DNA of 53,868 nucleotides from Spirochaetota bacterium (lineage in GTDB: Bacteria; Spirochaetota; Spirochaetia; Treponematales; Rectinemataceae), in the NCBI GenBank assembly GCA_022711355.1, contig JAKLFE010000030.1, positions 1 to 53,868 of the forward strand, read 5' to 3'. Shown piece by piece: positions 23,564 to 32,796 of the stretch; position 1 is the first letter of the stretch; each line of letters starts with the position of its first letter. A program made the position numbers and the translations under genes. Below the pieces are notes generated by a model. It did no database searches. It was not told the DNA's origin and saw only the letters and a program-made list of their open reading frames with translations.

Positions 23564-25690
23564 ATGATCAAGCAGAAAGAGGCTATCGCCCTCCACGCCG
23601 CCCACGGCGCCTATTCCCTCGCGGTCCTCGCCGGCTTCTTCCTCCCCCTCTTCCTCCCGAAGAGCGGCCTCGTCGACCTCGCGCGCCTGCCCTTCGCCCT
23701 CTACGGCGGCCCCTCCCCGAGGGTCCTGCCCCTCGCCCTCGCGGCCCTGGCGGCCTACGGCCCGGTGCTCCTCGCCCTCCTCAAGCTCGCCTCGCCCTTC
23801 CTCGACGAGACCCTGCCGGCCCTCTGCGACCCGCGCCGATCCTTCTCGGCCTGGAGCGGGGCGGCCCAGTCCGGCCTCTCGATCGGCGCGGTCGCGGCCC
23901 ACGTGATCGCGATGGCGGGCTCGCGCCGCTTCTTCGCCGCGGCCTCGCCCCTGGCCTACGCCCTCCTCGCCCTCTCCGTGGCCTTCAACGCCTTCTGCCT
24001 CTACCGGATCGTGGCCGAGCTCAACCGCCGCGACCCCTCCTACGAGGAGTATACGCGCTTCCGCAGGGCCGACGGGGCCAAGGTCGGCATCCGGGATATC
24101 CTCCTCAAGCAGGGCATCCAGAAGCGCCTCCTCCTCTCCTTCGTCCCCCTCGTGCTCGCGATCATCCTCTCCCTCTCCTTCGTACTCCTGCGCGACTTCG
24201 GGGCCACCATCCTCGGCTCGGTGATCCAGAACGGCCAGCTCCTCGCCGAGCGGACCGCGAGCGTCATCAAGGCCAATCCCGCGGACAGCATCGCCGCGGA
24301 CGACTTCCTCGCCATCGAGGCGAAGAAGAACGCCCGCGCGGCCTTCCCCTTCCGCTCGATCTCCTACTACGCCCGCAAGGCCAAGGCGGGCAGCTTCGCC
24401 CTCGCCTCGGCCACCGACCGCAAGCTCGCCCAGGCCAAGGTCGAGCAGCCTCCCTTCGACGAGCCCTACTACAGCTTCGACGCCGCGACCGGCCTGTACA
24501 GCTTCCGGGCCCCCGTGACCCTCGCGAAGTCCTTCCTGGGCTTCGTCCAGGTCGACTACGAGCGGGACGTCATCTTCGAGTCCTTCTTCCGCACCCAGGT
24601 GAAGGTGATCGTCGTCGCCTCGGTCTTCGTCTACCTCTCGATCTTCCTCGTCTACCTCGTGGGCCGGAACATCGCCTTCCCCATCCTCTACCTCCGCGTG
24701 GGCGTGGCCACCATCTCCTCCACCCTCTCCTCGATGATCCGCGGCGAGACGAGGATCTCGAGCGAGCTCCTCCAGTACCGCGACCGGGTGACGACCAAGG
24801 ACGAGATCAAGGGCCTGTCCACCGAGGTCGGCAACATGACCGCCGTCATACGCGGCATCGTGCCCTACATCTCCGCCTCGACCCTCAAGCACTCCGAGCG
24901 CTCGGCCCCCACCACGGAGAGCCGCGACCTCTGCTTCCTGTTCACCGACATCCGGGGCTTCACCACCCTCAGCGAGGGCATGCGGCCCGAGCAGGTCGTC
25001 GAGATGCTCAACCACTACCTCGACATCCAGTCCTCGATCATCCTCGAGAACCACGGCGACGTGGACAAGTTCGTCGGCGACGAGGTCATGGCCATGTTCG
25101 AGGGGCCGGACAAGGAGCTCAACGCCTGCAAAGCCGGCATGGCGATCCGCGCGGCCATGGCCCGCGAGAAGGAGATCGCCCTGGCCGCCAAGCGCGACGT
25201 CGTCTCCATCGGCATCGGCATCAACGCGGGGCCCGTGGTCTTCGGCTCGGTCGGCGCCAAGGACCGCATGGACTTCACGAGCATCGGCGACACGGTCAAC
25301 CTCGCGGCGCGCCTCGAGGGGGCGAACAAGCCCTACGGCACCAAGACCCTGATCACCGAGGCGGTCTACGCCAAGGTCAGGGAGGCCTACCTCTGCCGGG
25401 AGATCGACCTCCTCACGGTCAAGGGCAAGAAGCAGCCCGCCCGGATCTACGAGATCATCCAGAGCCGCGACAGCGCCTCGGGCAAGCTCATCGAGCTCTG
25501 CTCGAGCTTCGAGAAGGCCCTCGGCCACTACCGGGCCCAGGAGTGGGCCAAGGCGGCCAAGCTCTTCGCGAAGCTCCGCGACGAGATGGGCGACGAGGCG
25601 AGCGCCACCTTCCTCCAGCGCATCGAGCTGTTCAAGGCCAATCCCCCGCCCAAGGACTGGGACGGTGTCTTCGTGATGAAGGTCAAGTGA
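23564..25690 (+). CDS. Membrane-bound class III adenylate/guanylate cyclase
   Basis: 708 residues. Several hydrophobic segments (about 15-32, 55-75, 105-150) come first, then a helix near 188-208, a sensor-like extracytoplasmic domain (about 210-340), a last helix near 345-368 and a HAMP-like linker. The catalytic domain covers about 453-640: FLFTDIRGFTTLSEG (metal Asp462), GDVDKFVGDEVMAMF (metal Asp506 and substrate Lys502), and MDFTSIGDTVNLAARLE. The Lys plus Asp pattern favours ATP as substrate, hence cAMP. It probably works as a homodimer. The tail (LFAKLRDEMGDEA) looks like a short TPR helix. It is in an operon with the TPR lipoprotein. Confidence 0.92.
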   Translation: MIKQKEAIALHAAHGAYSLAVLAGFFLPLFLPKSGLVDLARLPFALYGGPSPRVLPLALAALAAYGPVLLALLKLASPFLDETLPALCDPRRSFSAWSGAAQSGLSIGAVAAHVIAMAGSRRFFAAASPLAYALLALSVAFNAFCLYRIVAELNRRDPSYEEYTRFRRADGAKVGIRDILLKQGIQKRLLLSFVPLVLAIILSLSFVLLRDFGATILGSVIQNGQLLAERTASVIKANPADSIAADDFLAIEAKKNARAAFPFRSISYYARKAKAGSFALASATDRKLAQAKVEQPPFDEPYYSFDAATGLYSFRAPVTLAKSFLGFVQVDYERDVIFESFFRTQVKVIVVASVFVYLSIFLVYLVGRNIAFPILYLRVGVATISSTLSSMIRGETRISSELLQYRDRVTTKDEIKGLSTEVGNMTAVIRGIVPYISASTLKHSERSAPTTESRDLCFLFTDIRGFTTLSEGMRPEQVVEMLNHYLDIQSSIILENHGDVDKFVGDEVMAMFEGPDKELNACKAGMAIRAAMAREKEIALAAKRDVVSIGIGINAGPVVFGSVGAKDRMDFTSIGDTVNLAARLEGANKPYGTKTLITEAVYAKVREAYLCREIDLLTVKGKKQPARIYEIIQSRDSASGKLIELCSSFEKALGHYRAQEWAKAAKLFAKLRDEMGDEASATFLQRIELFKANPPPKDWDGVFVMKVK

Positions 25691-25710
25691 GGGGGCGCCC
25701 GGCCTAGTCT

Positions 25711-27249
25711 ATGCAGCTCGCCACCTTGACCATCGTCGCCGGGTCGGCCTCGGCATTCGCCTCGGGCTTCCTCGCCTTCTTCGCCCTCGGCCGGAGGCGG
25801 GACAGCGCGGCCGCCCTCCCCTTCGCCTGCCTCATGCTCGCGAACCTGGTCTACGCCGCCGTCTACACCCTCGAGATCAACTCGCCCGACCTGGCGACGG
25901 CGGTCGCCCGCATCAAGGTCGAGTACGTCGGCGTCACCTTCGTGCCGGTCTTCTGGTTCCTCTTCGCCCGGGCCTTCGTCAACGAGACCAGGCCCATGAG
26001 CGCCGGCCGCCTGGCCCTCCTCTCGATCGTCCCCGTCATCACGATCGCCCTCATGTGGACCAACGAGGCCCACGGCCTGGTCTACAGGACCCTGCGCCTC
26101 CGCGATCCGGAGGGGCCCCTCACGGTCCTCACCTCGGGCGGGGCCCGGGGGCCCTGGTTCTGGGTGAACACGGTCTACCTCTACATCCTCATGTTCCTGG
26201 GGACCTTGGCCATCGTGGCCCAGCTCTCCCGGGCCTCGGGCAAATTCCGCGGCCAGCTCCTGTCGATCTCGGTCGCCGTCATCCTGCCCTGGATCGGCCA
26301 CGTCCTGCTGCTGTTCAACCTCGGGCCCTACGACCTCGACCTGACCCCCTTCTTCACGGCCGCCTCGGGCATCCTCTTCGCCCTGAGCATCTCGCGTTTC
26401 AGCATGTTCGACCTGGCGCCCATCGCCCGTGAGGTGGTCCTGGACGCGATACGCGACGGCGTCGTGGTCCTCGACCGCAAGGGCCGCCTCGTCGACGCCA
26501 ACAAGGCCGCGAAGGCGATCTTCGCCCCCCTCGCCGAGGCCCCCGTCGGCTCGGACGCGGCCTCCCTCCTCGCCCCCCTGGGCATAGCGCCCGGAGCCGC
26601 GGAGCGGGGCTTCGCCCTCGCCTCGGGAGGGGAGATCCGCCACTACCGGGCCTCCTCGGTCCCCGTCCGCGACGAGCGCGGGGAGCGGGGGACGGCCCTC
26701 ATCATCAGCGACACGACCGAGACGGCCGCCCTCCTCGCCCGGCTCGAGAAGCTCGTCGCGACCGACGAGCTCACCCAGGTCGACAACCGCCGCCGCTTCT
26801 TCGAGCGGGCCGAGCGCGAGCTCGAGATGGCGAAGCGGAGGGGCGAGCCCATCTCCTTCGCGATGATGGACCTCGACCACTTCAAGCGGGTAAACGACGA
26901 GCGCGGCCACGCCGCCGGCGACGCGGCCCTCGTCGCCGTCTGCGGCGCCTGCCGCTCGGTGCTCCGATCGACCGACATCCTCTGCCGCTACGGCGGCGAG
27001 GAGTTCGTCGTCATCCTCCCCGACGCGACTCCCCAGACCGCCCTCGAGATCATCGAGCGGGTCCGCCGCAGCATCGAGGCCGCGAGGATACGCTCCGACA
27101 GCGGCGAGTTCACGGTGACGGCCAGCTTCGGCGTCGTCGGCTCGGCCGAGGCGCCCTACCTCCAGCTCGAGGACTACCTCCGCCGCTCGGACGAGGCCAT
27201 GTACCGGGCCAAGGCCGCGGGCCGCAACCGCTCCGTCCTCTACGCCTGA
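25711..27249 (+). CDS. 7TM-PAS-GGDEF diguanylate cyclase
   Basis: 512 residues. The N-terminal seven hydrophobic segments (about 1-235) match the 7TM sensor module also found on histidine kinases; YVGVTFVPVFWFLFARAFV is characteristic. A PAS-like domain covers about 242-335 (LDAIRDGVVVLDRKGRLVDANK). The GGDEF domain has GGEEF at 428-432 and an inhibitory site RSTD at 419-422, five residues before it. Both active and feedback sites are thus intact, and it should make cyclic-di-GMP. The ligand of the membrane part is unknown. It overlaps the 3' end of the convergent DHH-CBS gene by 10 bases. Confidence 0.93.
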   Translation: MQLATLTIVAGSASAFASGFLAFFALGRRRDSAAALPFACLMLANLVYAAVYTLEINSPDLATAVARIKVEYVGVTFVPVFWFLFARAFVNETRPMSAGRLALLSIVPVITIALMWTNEAHGLVYRTLRLRDPEGPLTVLTSGGARGPWFWVNTVYLYILMFLGTLAIVAQLSRASGKFRGQLLSISVAVILPWIGHVLLLFNLGPYDLDLTPFFTAASGILFALSISRFSMFDLAPIAREVVLDAIRDGVVVLDRKGRLVDANKAAKAIFAPLAEAPVGSDAASLLAPLGIAPGAAERGFALASGGEIRHYRASSVPVRDERGERGTALIISDTTETAALLARLEKLVATDELTQVDNRRRFFERAERELEMAKRRGEPISFAMMDLDHFKRVNDERGHAAGDAALVAVCGACRSVLRSTDILCRYGGEEFVVILPDATPQTALEIIERVRRSIEAARIRSDSGEFTVTASFGVVGSAEAPYLQLEDYLRRSDEAMYRAKAAGRNRSVLYA

Positions 27250-28580
27250 GCCGCGGCGATCCCCTCCGCGATGGCCTCGCGGCGCCGCCGCGCCCCCCGC
27301 TTGTGCTCCAGGTAATCCCCCCTGGTCACGAGGCCGACGAGCCGCCCCGCCTCGACGATGGGCAGGTGGCCGACGTCGTTCTCGAAGAGGAGCTCGTCGA
27401 TCTCCCGCACCGTGGTGGCCGGGGCCGCGGTGACGAGCCTCTTGGACATGAAGTTGCGGGCGGGCACGTGCATCTGCCCCGCCTTGCGGCCCTTCATGAT
27501 GTCCCGCAGGGTCAGGAAGCCCACGACCGCCCCCGAGGAATCCACGACCGGGGCCCCCGTGTGGTTCACCCGCTCGAGGTACATCGAGGCGGCGAGGAGG
27601 CTCGCCTCGGGGGGTATGGTGAAGATGTCCGTGCTCATGATCTCCCGGGCGGTCGGGGCCGGCTCGAGGGCCTGCTCGAGGCAGCCGAGGATCCGGGCGG
27701 CGAGCTCGGGGCCCTCGGCCGTCCTCAGGGTGGCCGAGGCGGCCTGCCGGTGCCCGCCCCCCCCGAGGGCGGAGAAGAGCTCGTCGAGGCGGAGGTCCTC
27801 GGCCGAGTTCCTCGCGATGACGAGCAGCTTGCCCTTGGGCCGGAAGAAGAAGAACCCGAAGAGGATCTCGCAGTTCTCCACCTCGAAGGCCCGCTCGACC
27901 ACGGCGCCGAGGCCCTGCGAGTCCTCCTCGAGCTCGAGGTAGCAGCTCATGACCAGGTGGCCCCGGATCGTCCGGCGCTCGAGCCGGGACAGGACCTCGT
28001 GGAAGAGGACGACCTGGCCCTTCTCGGCGAGGGGCACGAGGAAGTCCTTGACGAGCTTGAGCGAGGCCCCCAGGCCGAGGAGCCAGGCCGCGGCCTCGAG
28101 GTCCTCCCGGCGGACGTTCGCGTGGGTGAAGTTCCCCGTGTCCGCGTAGATGCCCGTGAGGGCTATGGTGGCGTCCTCGGGCGCGACGGCCAGGCCCCGG
28201 GCCTTGAGCTCGAGGCAGAGCTGGGTGGCGTTGGCCCCGAAGGGGGCCTCGTGGATGAAGGCGCCGGGGATGTCGTCGGGCCCCGCCGGGTGATGGTCGA
28301 AGACCTCGATCTCGGCCGGCAGGGGCCGGCCGCGGAGCTGCTCGGCCACGCGCTCGGCGCCGCGGGCATCCACCACGACCATGCGCTCGAGCTCCTGCCC
28401 CTTGAGGTCGGCGGCCGCGGCGAAGCCGAGCCGCTCCTCGTAGAGGTTCATGAGCTTGCGCGCCGCCGGGTGGACGAGGCTCGAGCGGACGGGCAGGTGG
28501 TCGGGGAAGAGGTAGCGGGCGAGGACCATGGAGGCGATGCAGTCGAGGTCCATGTTGGAGTGGCCGACGATGATCTTCAT
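27240..28580 (-). CDS. DHH-DHHA1 phosphoesterase with two CBS domains
   Basis: 446 residues starting MKIIVGHSNMDLDCIASMV. The manganese-binding motifs are present: the first aspartates in HSNMDLDCIA, VVVDAR, and DHH at 95-97 in EVFDHHPAG, then GGGGHRQAAS (about 295-304), the DHHA1 substrate motif. Two CBS domains follow (about 318-375 from EIMSTDIFTI, and about 380-435 from NFMSKRLVTA), which usually sense adenine nucleotides. The same arrangement forms the N-terminal half of some long tRNA CCA-adding/poly(A)-polymerase-like proteins, but no nucleotidyltransferase domain is present. It could cleave nanoRNA or cyclic dinucleotides, yet it lacks the PAS/GGDEF parts of GdpP. It has a promoter at 28592-28619, very close to the ATG and with no ribosome site. 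Confidence 0.9.
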   Translation of the reverse strand: MKIIVGHSNMDLDCIASMVLARYLFPDHLPVRSSLVHPAARKLMNLYEERLGFAAAADLKGQELERMVVVDARGAERVAEQLRGRPLPAEIEVFDHHPAGPDDIPGAFIHEAPFGANATQLCLELKARGLAVAPEDATIALTGIYADTGNFTHANVRREDLEAAAWLLGLGASLKLVKDFLVPLAEKGQVVLFHEVLSRLERRTIRGHLVMSCYLELEEDSQGLGAVVERAFEVENCEILFGFFFFRPKGKLLVIARNSAEDLRLDELFSALGGGGHRQAASATLRTAEGPELAARILGCLEQALEPAPTAREIMSTDIFTIPPEASLLAASMYLERVNHTGAPVVDSSGAVVGFLTLRDIMKGRKAGQMHVPARNFMSKRLVTAAPATTVREIDELLFENDVGHLPIVEAGRLVGLVTRGDYLEHKRGARRRREAIAEGIAAAQA

Positions 28581-28591
28581 ACTGAAGGGTA

Positions 28592-28619
28592 AGTATAGGC
28601 ATCGCGGCCGTCCTGGCAA
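28592..28619 (-). promoter_or_regulatory. Sigma-70 promoter for the DHH-CBS gene
   Basis: TTGCCA (28614-28619) and TATACT (28592-28597) on the minus strand with 16-base spacing. The -10 box ends 11 bases before the ATG at 28580, so the predicted leader is about five bases and there is no Shine-Dalgarno sequence. Confidence 0.65.
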
Positions 28620-28645
28620 CCGATGCCGCGGCGGCCCGCCCCCGC

Positions 28646-29368
28646 CTAGGGCCTGACCTCGGCCAGGGCGGCCCGCAGCCCCTCCCAGCCGGGGCAGAGG
28701 CGGGCGAGGAGGCCGTAGAAGGCTGCGTCGTGGGCCCGGTGCCGGAGGTGGGCCAGCTCGTGCATGATCACGTAGCGGATGAGCTCGGGGCTCCGCCGGA
28801 CGAGGCCGCGGTTGAGGGTCACGACGCGGCGGGCGGTGTCGCAGCTGCCCCAGCGCGAGCGCATGGCGCGGACGCGGAGCTCGGGAGGGGGCAGGCCCCC
28901 GGCGGCGGGTAGGGCCAGGCACTCCGCGAGGTAGGCGGGGAAGAGCCGAGCGGCCTCCCGGGCGTAGAGCCGCTCCACGGCGGCGCGGACCTGCTCCGCG
29001 TCCCCGGGCTCGGGCACGCGGGCGCGTATGGCCCCGCCCGAGAGACGGGCCGAGGCGGGGGAGCCAGCCTCGATCCGGAGGGGGAGGCGCTCCCCGAGGT
29101 AGGCCAGGAGCTCGCCATCGACCCAGCGCGGGACCGGGTCGGCCGCGGCCTGGGCCGCGACCCGGCCGCGCTGGCGCTCGATCCAGGCCCTCCTTCGCTC
29201 GAGGAAGTCCCGCAGGGCCGCGGGGCTCGCGCCGTAGGGGGCCCGGAGCACCAGGCCGCGCTCCGGCTCGACCTGGATGGAGAGGGTCCGCCGCCTGGAT
29301 CGGTACAGGAGGGCCCGCAGCCCCCCGGTCTCGATGAGCTGGGCGACATCGGCCCCGGACCTCGCCAT
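28646..29368 (-). CDS. YgjP-like metal-dependent hydrolase (DUF45/WLM type)
   Basis: 240 residues, the expected size. The zinc motif HELAH is at 203-207 with a third ligand at H213 (RAHDAAFY), preceded by SRWGSCDTARRVVTLNRGL, the conserved segment of YgjP/DUF45 proteins. This group resembles minigluzincins and SprT proteases; some copies are linked to restriction loci, but no such locus is here. Its biological substrate is unknown. It is divergent from transketolase and lies upstream of the DHH-CBS gene, which has its own promoter. Confidence 0.9.
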   Translation of the reverse strand: MARSGADVAQLIETGGLRALLYRSRRRTLSIQVEPERGLVLRAPYGASPAALRDFLERRRAWIERQRGRVAAQAAADPVPRWVDGELLAYLGERLPLRIEAGSPASARLSGGAIRARVPEPGDAEQVRAAVERLYAREAARLFPAYLAECLALPAAGGLPPPELRVRAMRSRWGSCDTARRVVTLNRGLVRRSPELIRYVIMHELAHLRHRAHDAAFYGLLARLCPGWEGLRAALAEVRP

Positions 29369-29383
29369 CAGACCTCCTTCGGG

Positions 29384-29412
29384 TTGAGCTAAACTACGAA
29401 ACCGTGTACGCT
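29384..29412 (+). promoter_or_regulatory. Promoter for transketolase
   Basis: TTGAGC (29384-29389) and TACGCT (29407-29412) are 17 bases apart, about 40 bases upstream of the chosen start. The divergent YgjP-like gene begins only 15 bases upstream of the -35 box. Confidence 0.5.
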
Positions 29413-29450
29413 AGGCCCCAGGAAAACGTATGCAAGGTAAGGAGCTTCCA

Positions 29451-31430
29451 ATGGACACGAAATCCCTCGAAAAAGTGGCCATGAGCGCCCGCGTCCTGGC
29501 TATGGACGCCATCCAGGCCGCCAACTCGGGGCACCCCGGCCTCCCCCTCGGCGCGGCCGAGCTCGGGGCCTTCCTCTACGGTCAGGCGATGAAGCACGAT
29601 CCCGCCGACCCCTCCTGGATCGACCGCGACCGCTTCGTCCTCTCGGCCGGCCACGGCTCCATGTTCCTCTACGCCCACCTCCACATGGCGGGCTATCCCA
29701 TCAGTCTCGACGACATCAAGCGCTTCCGCAAGGTGGGGAGCCCCTGCGCCGGCCATCCGGAGTACGGCATGGCCCCCGGGATCGAGACCACGACCGGCCC
29801 CTTGGGCCAGGGCATCGCCACGGCGGTCGGCATGGCCGTCGCCGAGACCATGCTCGCCGCCCGCTTCAACACGGCCAAGCGCAAGGTCGTGGACCACTAC
29901 ACCTACGTCCTCGTGGGCGACGGCTGCCTCCAGGAGGGGATCTCGGCCGAGGCCTCCTCCCTCGCCGGGAACCTCGAGCTCGGCAAGCTCGTCGTCTTCT
30001 ACGACTCGAACAAGATCACCATCGACGGCTCGACCGACCTCACCTTCACCGAGGACGTAGGCAAGCGCTACGAGGCCTACGGCTGGAAGGTCCTGCGCGG
30101 GGACATGTACGACCTCCCCGGCATGGAGAAGCTCCTCGCCGAGGCCAAGGCCGAGACCAGGAAGCCCAAGCTCGTCATCCTGAAGAGCCTCATCGGCAAG
30201 GGCGCCCCCACCAAGCAGGGCTCCCACTCCTGCCATGGCGCCCCCCTCGGGGAGGAGGAGATCGCCAAGGCCAAGGCGGCCTTCGGCATCCCCGCCGACG
30301 CGAAGTTCTGGGTCGCCCCGGAGGCCTACGCCTTCTACGAGAAGCGCCGCGCGGAGCTGGCCAAGGCCCACGAGGCCTGGAAGGCTGAGTACGCCGCCTG
30401 GAAGAAGGAGGAGCCCGCCCTCGCCGCCGAGTACGAGGCCTACCTCTCCGGAAAGGCGGCCGGAGCCCTCGCCCTCCCCGAGTTCAAGGCCGGCGAGCAG
30501 GTCGCCACGCGCAACGCCTCGGGCAAGTGCATCGCCGCGGCGACCAAGGCCTGGCCCAACCTCGTCGGCGGCTCGGCCGACCTGACCGCCCCGAACGTCT
30601 CGGCCATGCCCGAGGTGGCCGACTACTCGCCCGCCGACCGGAAGGGCCGCTACATCCGCTACGGTATCCGCGAGCACGCCATGGCCGCGGTCGCCAACGG
30701 CCTCTCCCTCCACGGCGGCATCCGGCCCTTCGTGGCGACCTTCCTCACCTTCTTCGACTACCTCAAGCCCAGCCTCCGCCTCTCGGCCCTCATGCGGCAG
30801 CCGGTGATCTACGTCCTCACCCACGACTCGATCTACGTCGGCGAGGACGGCCCGACCCACCAGCCCATCGAGCACCTGGCGAGCCTCCGCGCCATCCCGA
30901 ACGTCCGGGTCTTCCGCCCCGGCGACGCCGAGGAGACCGCGGTCGCCTGGAAGCTCGCCCTGGAGCGGCGCGACGGCCCCACCGTCCTCGTCCTCTCGCG
31001 CAACAACCTCCCCGTCCAGGCCAAGGCCGATCCCGACTGGCGCTCGACCATGGCGACCGGCGCCTACGTCGTCCAGAACCCGGCCAAGGCCCCCGACCTC
31101 GTCCTCGTCGGCACGGGCTCCGAGCTCGCCCTGGCCATGAAGGCCGCCGAGCTCGTCCAGGCCAAGAAGCCCGGCCTCGCCATCCGCGTGGTCTCCGTCC
31201 CCAGCCGCGAGCTCTTCTACGCCCAGCCCGCGGCCCTCCGCGCGGCGATCCTGGGCGAGGGAGCCCGCGTCCTGGTGGCCGAGGCCGGCGTGGCCATGGG
31301 CTGGGAGCGCGTCGCCCGGCCCGAGGACATCCTCTGCCTCGAGCGCTTCGGCGAGTCCGGCCCCGCCGACGAGGTGGCCAAGCACCTGGGCTTCACCGCC
31401 GAGAAGCTCGCCGAGATGTCCCTGCGCTGA
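29451..31430 (+). CDS. tkt: Transketolase
   Basis: 659 residues from the ATG at 29451, chosen because AAGGAG stands seven bases before it; an upstream ATG at 29430 has no good ribosome site. Thiamine-diphosphate enzyme of the non-oxidative pentose phosphate pathway. Landmarks: NSGHPGLPLGAAELG, FVLSAGHGSMFLYAHLH, GHPEYG, TTGPLGQGIATAVGMA, the cofactor motif VGDGCLQEG...FYDSNKITIDG, and in the second half RYGIREHAMAAVANG with the activating Glu, EDGPTHQPIEHLASLR and YVVQNP. The C-terminal domain is intact (MGWERVARPEDILCLERFGESGPA). It is followed by a strong terminator, so it is monocistronic. Confidence 0.97.
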   Translation: MDTKSLEKVAMSARVLAMDAIQAANSGHPGLPLGAAELGAFLYGQAMKHDPADPSWIDRDRFVLSAGHGSMFLYAHLHMAGYPISLDDIKRFRKVGSPCAGHPEYGMAPGIETTTGPLGQGIATAVGMAVAETMLAARFNTAKRKVVDHYTYVLVGDGCLQEGISAEASSLAGNLELGKLVVFYDSNKITIDGSTDLTFTEDVGKRYEAYGWKVLRGDMYDLPGMEKLLAEAKAETRKPKLVILKSLIGKGAPTKQGSHSCHGAPLGEEEIAKAKAAFGIPADAKFWVAPEAYAFYEKRRAELAKAHEAWKAEYAAWKKEEPALAAEYEAYLSGKAAGALALPEFKAGEQVATRNASGKCIAAATKAWPNLVGGSADLTAPNVSAMPEVADYSPADRKGRYIRYGIREHAMAAVANGLSLHGGIRPFVATFLTFFDYLKPSLRLSALMRQPVIYVLTHDSIYVGEDGPTHQPIEHLASLRAIPNVRVFRPGDAEETAVAWKLALERRDGPTVLVLSRNNLPVQAKADPDWRSTMATGAYVVQNPAKAPDLVLVGTGSELALAMKAAELVQAKKPGLAIRVVSVPSRELFYAQPAALRAAILGEGARVLVAEAGVAMGWERVARPEDILCLERFGESGPADEVAKHLGFTAEKLAEMSLR

Positions 31431-31464
31431 TCCATCCGTACTGCCTCGAAGCTTGTTGGAATCC

Positions 31465-31490
31465 GGCCGCCCGCCTCGGGCGGCCTTTTT
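31465..31490 (+). terminator. Rho-independent terminator of tkt
   Basis: GGCCGCCCG (31465-31473) and CGGGCGGCC (31477-31485) form a perfect 9-bp stem with a CCT loop, followed by five T at 31486-31490. The rest of 31491-31587 shows no gene. Confidence 0.9.
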
Positions 31491-31587
31491 ACGCCCCGAG
31501 CGCGGCGCAGAGGCGGGTCGGGACGCGAAGCGCCCCGCTCGAGGCGCGCCCGCCCCCCGGAATTCCGCTCGGCCCCCGATTCCCGGC

Positions 31588-31616
31588 GCGACAAGCCGCC
31601 GGCCATCAACTATAGT
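31588..31616 (+). promoter_or_regulatory. Promoter of the soluble GGDEF gene, leaderless start
   Basis: GCGACA (31588-31593) and TATAGT (31611-31616), 17 bases apart. Transcription would start at about 31623, the base next to the GTG start at 31624, and no Shine-Dalgarno is present. Confidence 0.55.
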
Positions 31617-31623
31617 CTTAGCC

Positions 31624-32766
31624 GTGGACGAGGCAATCCAGCGCCCCGCGAGCGAAGCGGGCATAGACGCGGCCTTCCTGGACCGCTTCAACTTCCTCGA
31701 CAAGTCCGGCGCCCTCGACGCCCTCGAGAAGCTCCGCAGGGAGAACCGGGAGCTCGACACCTTGATCACCGACGCGGCCTGCCTCTTCGGCATGAAGGGC
31801 GTCTCGGAGATGCTCGATTTCGTCATCTCCCGCCTCCTCGACCGCTTCGTACCCTCCCGGCTCTTCTTCCTCATCGAGTCGCCCCGGGGCGACAGCCTCT
31901 CCCAGTACTCCTACCGGAACCTCAAGCCCGCGGAGCCCGAGTTCCCCGAGGAGCGCTACGCCCCCCTGCGGCAGTTCTTCCTCTCCTCCCCCTACTCCGT
32001 GTCCTACGACGACCTCGAGGCCCGGCTCGGACGCGGAGCCCTCGGCGAGGGCGTCGCCGGGCTCGAGCCCTCCCTCCTCTTCCCCATGCTCGGCATCGAC
32101 GGCCTCTACGGCGTGGCCATCCTCTGCCGCAAGATCGTGGGCGGCGACTACTCCGACACCGAGCGCATGTACGCGGACCGGATCGTCCGCTTCCTCTCCA
32201 TCGGCATCCAGAACAGCCTCCACCGCGACGGGGCCATGATCGACGCCAAGACGGGCCTGTTCAACCACGCCTACCTCATGCGCCGGCTCGAGGAGGAGAT
32301 AGCGCGGACGGCGCGGCACCGGAGCTCCATCGGCCTGATCATGCTCGACGTGGACCACTTCAAGCGCTTCAACGACAGCTACGGCCACCTCGCCGGCGAC
32401 GCGGTGCTCTGCGCCCTGGCCAAGACCCTGCGCAAGGCCGTCCGCTCCGAGGACGTGCCCGCCCGCTTCGGGGGCGAGGAGTTCTGCGCCATCGTCGTCC
32501 ACTGCGACGAGCGCAGCCTCATGGAGGTGGCCGAGCGCGTCCGCCGCTCCATCGAGGCCATGCAGGTCGAATTCGGCTCGCGGATCCTCTCGGTCACCGC
32601 CAGCCTCGGCTGCTGCCTCGTCGAGCCCTCGGGCCGGGACACGGCCCCCCTGTGCATCGAGCGGGCCGACCGCGCCCTCTATTCCTCCAAGGCGGGGGGC
32701 CGCAACCGCACGACCCTCTACCGCCCCGGCCTCCTCGACCGGGCCGCCCTCCTCCGCGCGCGCTAG
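31624..32766 (+). CDS. GAF-like sensor diguanylate cyclase
   Basis: 380 residues from a GTG. No signal or membrane segment, so cytoplasmic. Residues about 35-60 form a helical linker, about 60-200 a GAF-like sensor domain (ending DTERMYADRIVRFLSIGIQ), and about 205-365 the GGDEF domain (DAKTGLFNHAYLMRRLEEE, LDVDHFKRFNDSYGHLAGD). GGEEF is at 283-287, with RSED at 274-277 as an inhibitory cyclic-di-GMP site. Both sites are intact, so it should make cyclic-di-GMP under feedback control. The start was taken where the -10 box dictates; earlier in-frame codons lie upstream of the promoter and are not plausible. Its end is separated by a palindromic hairpin from the convergent MarC gene. Confidence 0.9.
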   Translation: MDEAIQRPASEAGIDAAFLDRFNFLDKSGALDALEKLRRENRELDTLITDAACLFGMKGVSEMLDFVISRLLDRFVPSRLFFLIESPRGDSLSQYSYRNLKPAEPEFPEERYAPLRQFFLSSPYSVSYDDLEARLGRGALGEGVAGLEPSLLFPMLGIDGLYGVAILCRKIVGGDYSDTERMYADRIVRFLSIGIQNSLHRDGAMIDAKTGLFNHAYLMRRLEEEIARTARHRSSIGLIMLDVDHFKRFNDSYGHLAGDAVLCALAKTLRKAVRSEDVPARFGGEEFCAIVVHCDERSLMEVAERVRRSIEAMQVEFGSRILSVTASLGCCLVEPSGRDTAPLCIERADRALYSSKAGGRNRTTLYRPGLLDRAALLRAR

Positions 32767-32792
32767 GCCCGGGCGGCCGGGAAGGCCCGGGC
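32767..32792. terminator. Bidirectional stem-loop between convergent genes
   Basis: GCCCGGGC at 32767-32774 and again at 32785-32792 form an 8-bp stem with a 10-base loop, between the GGDEF and MarC stop codons. There is no T-tract. Confidence 0.4.
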
Positions 32793-32796
32793 TCCC

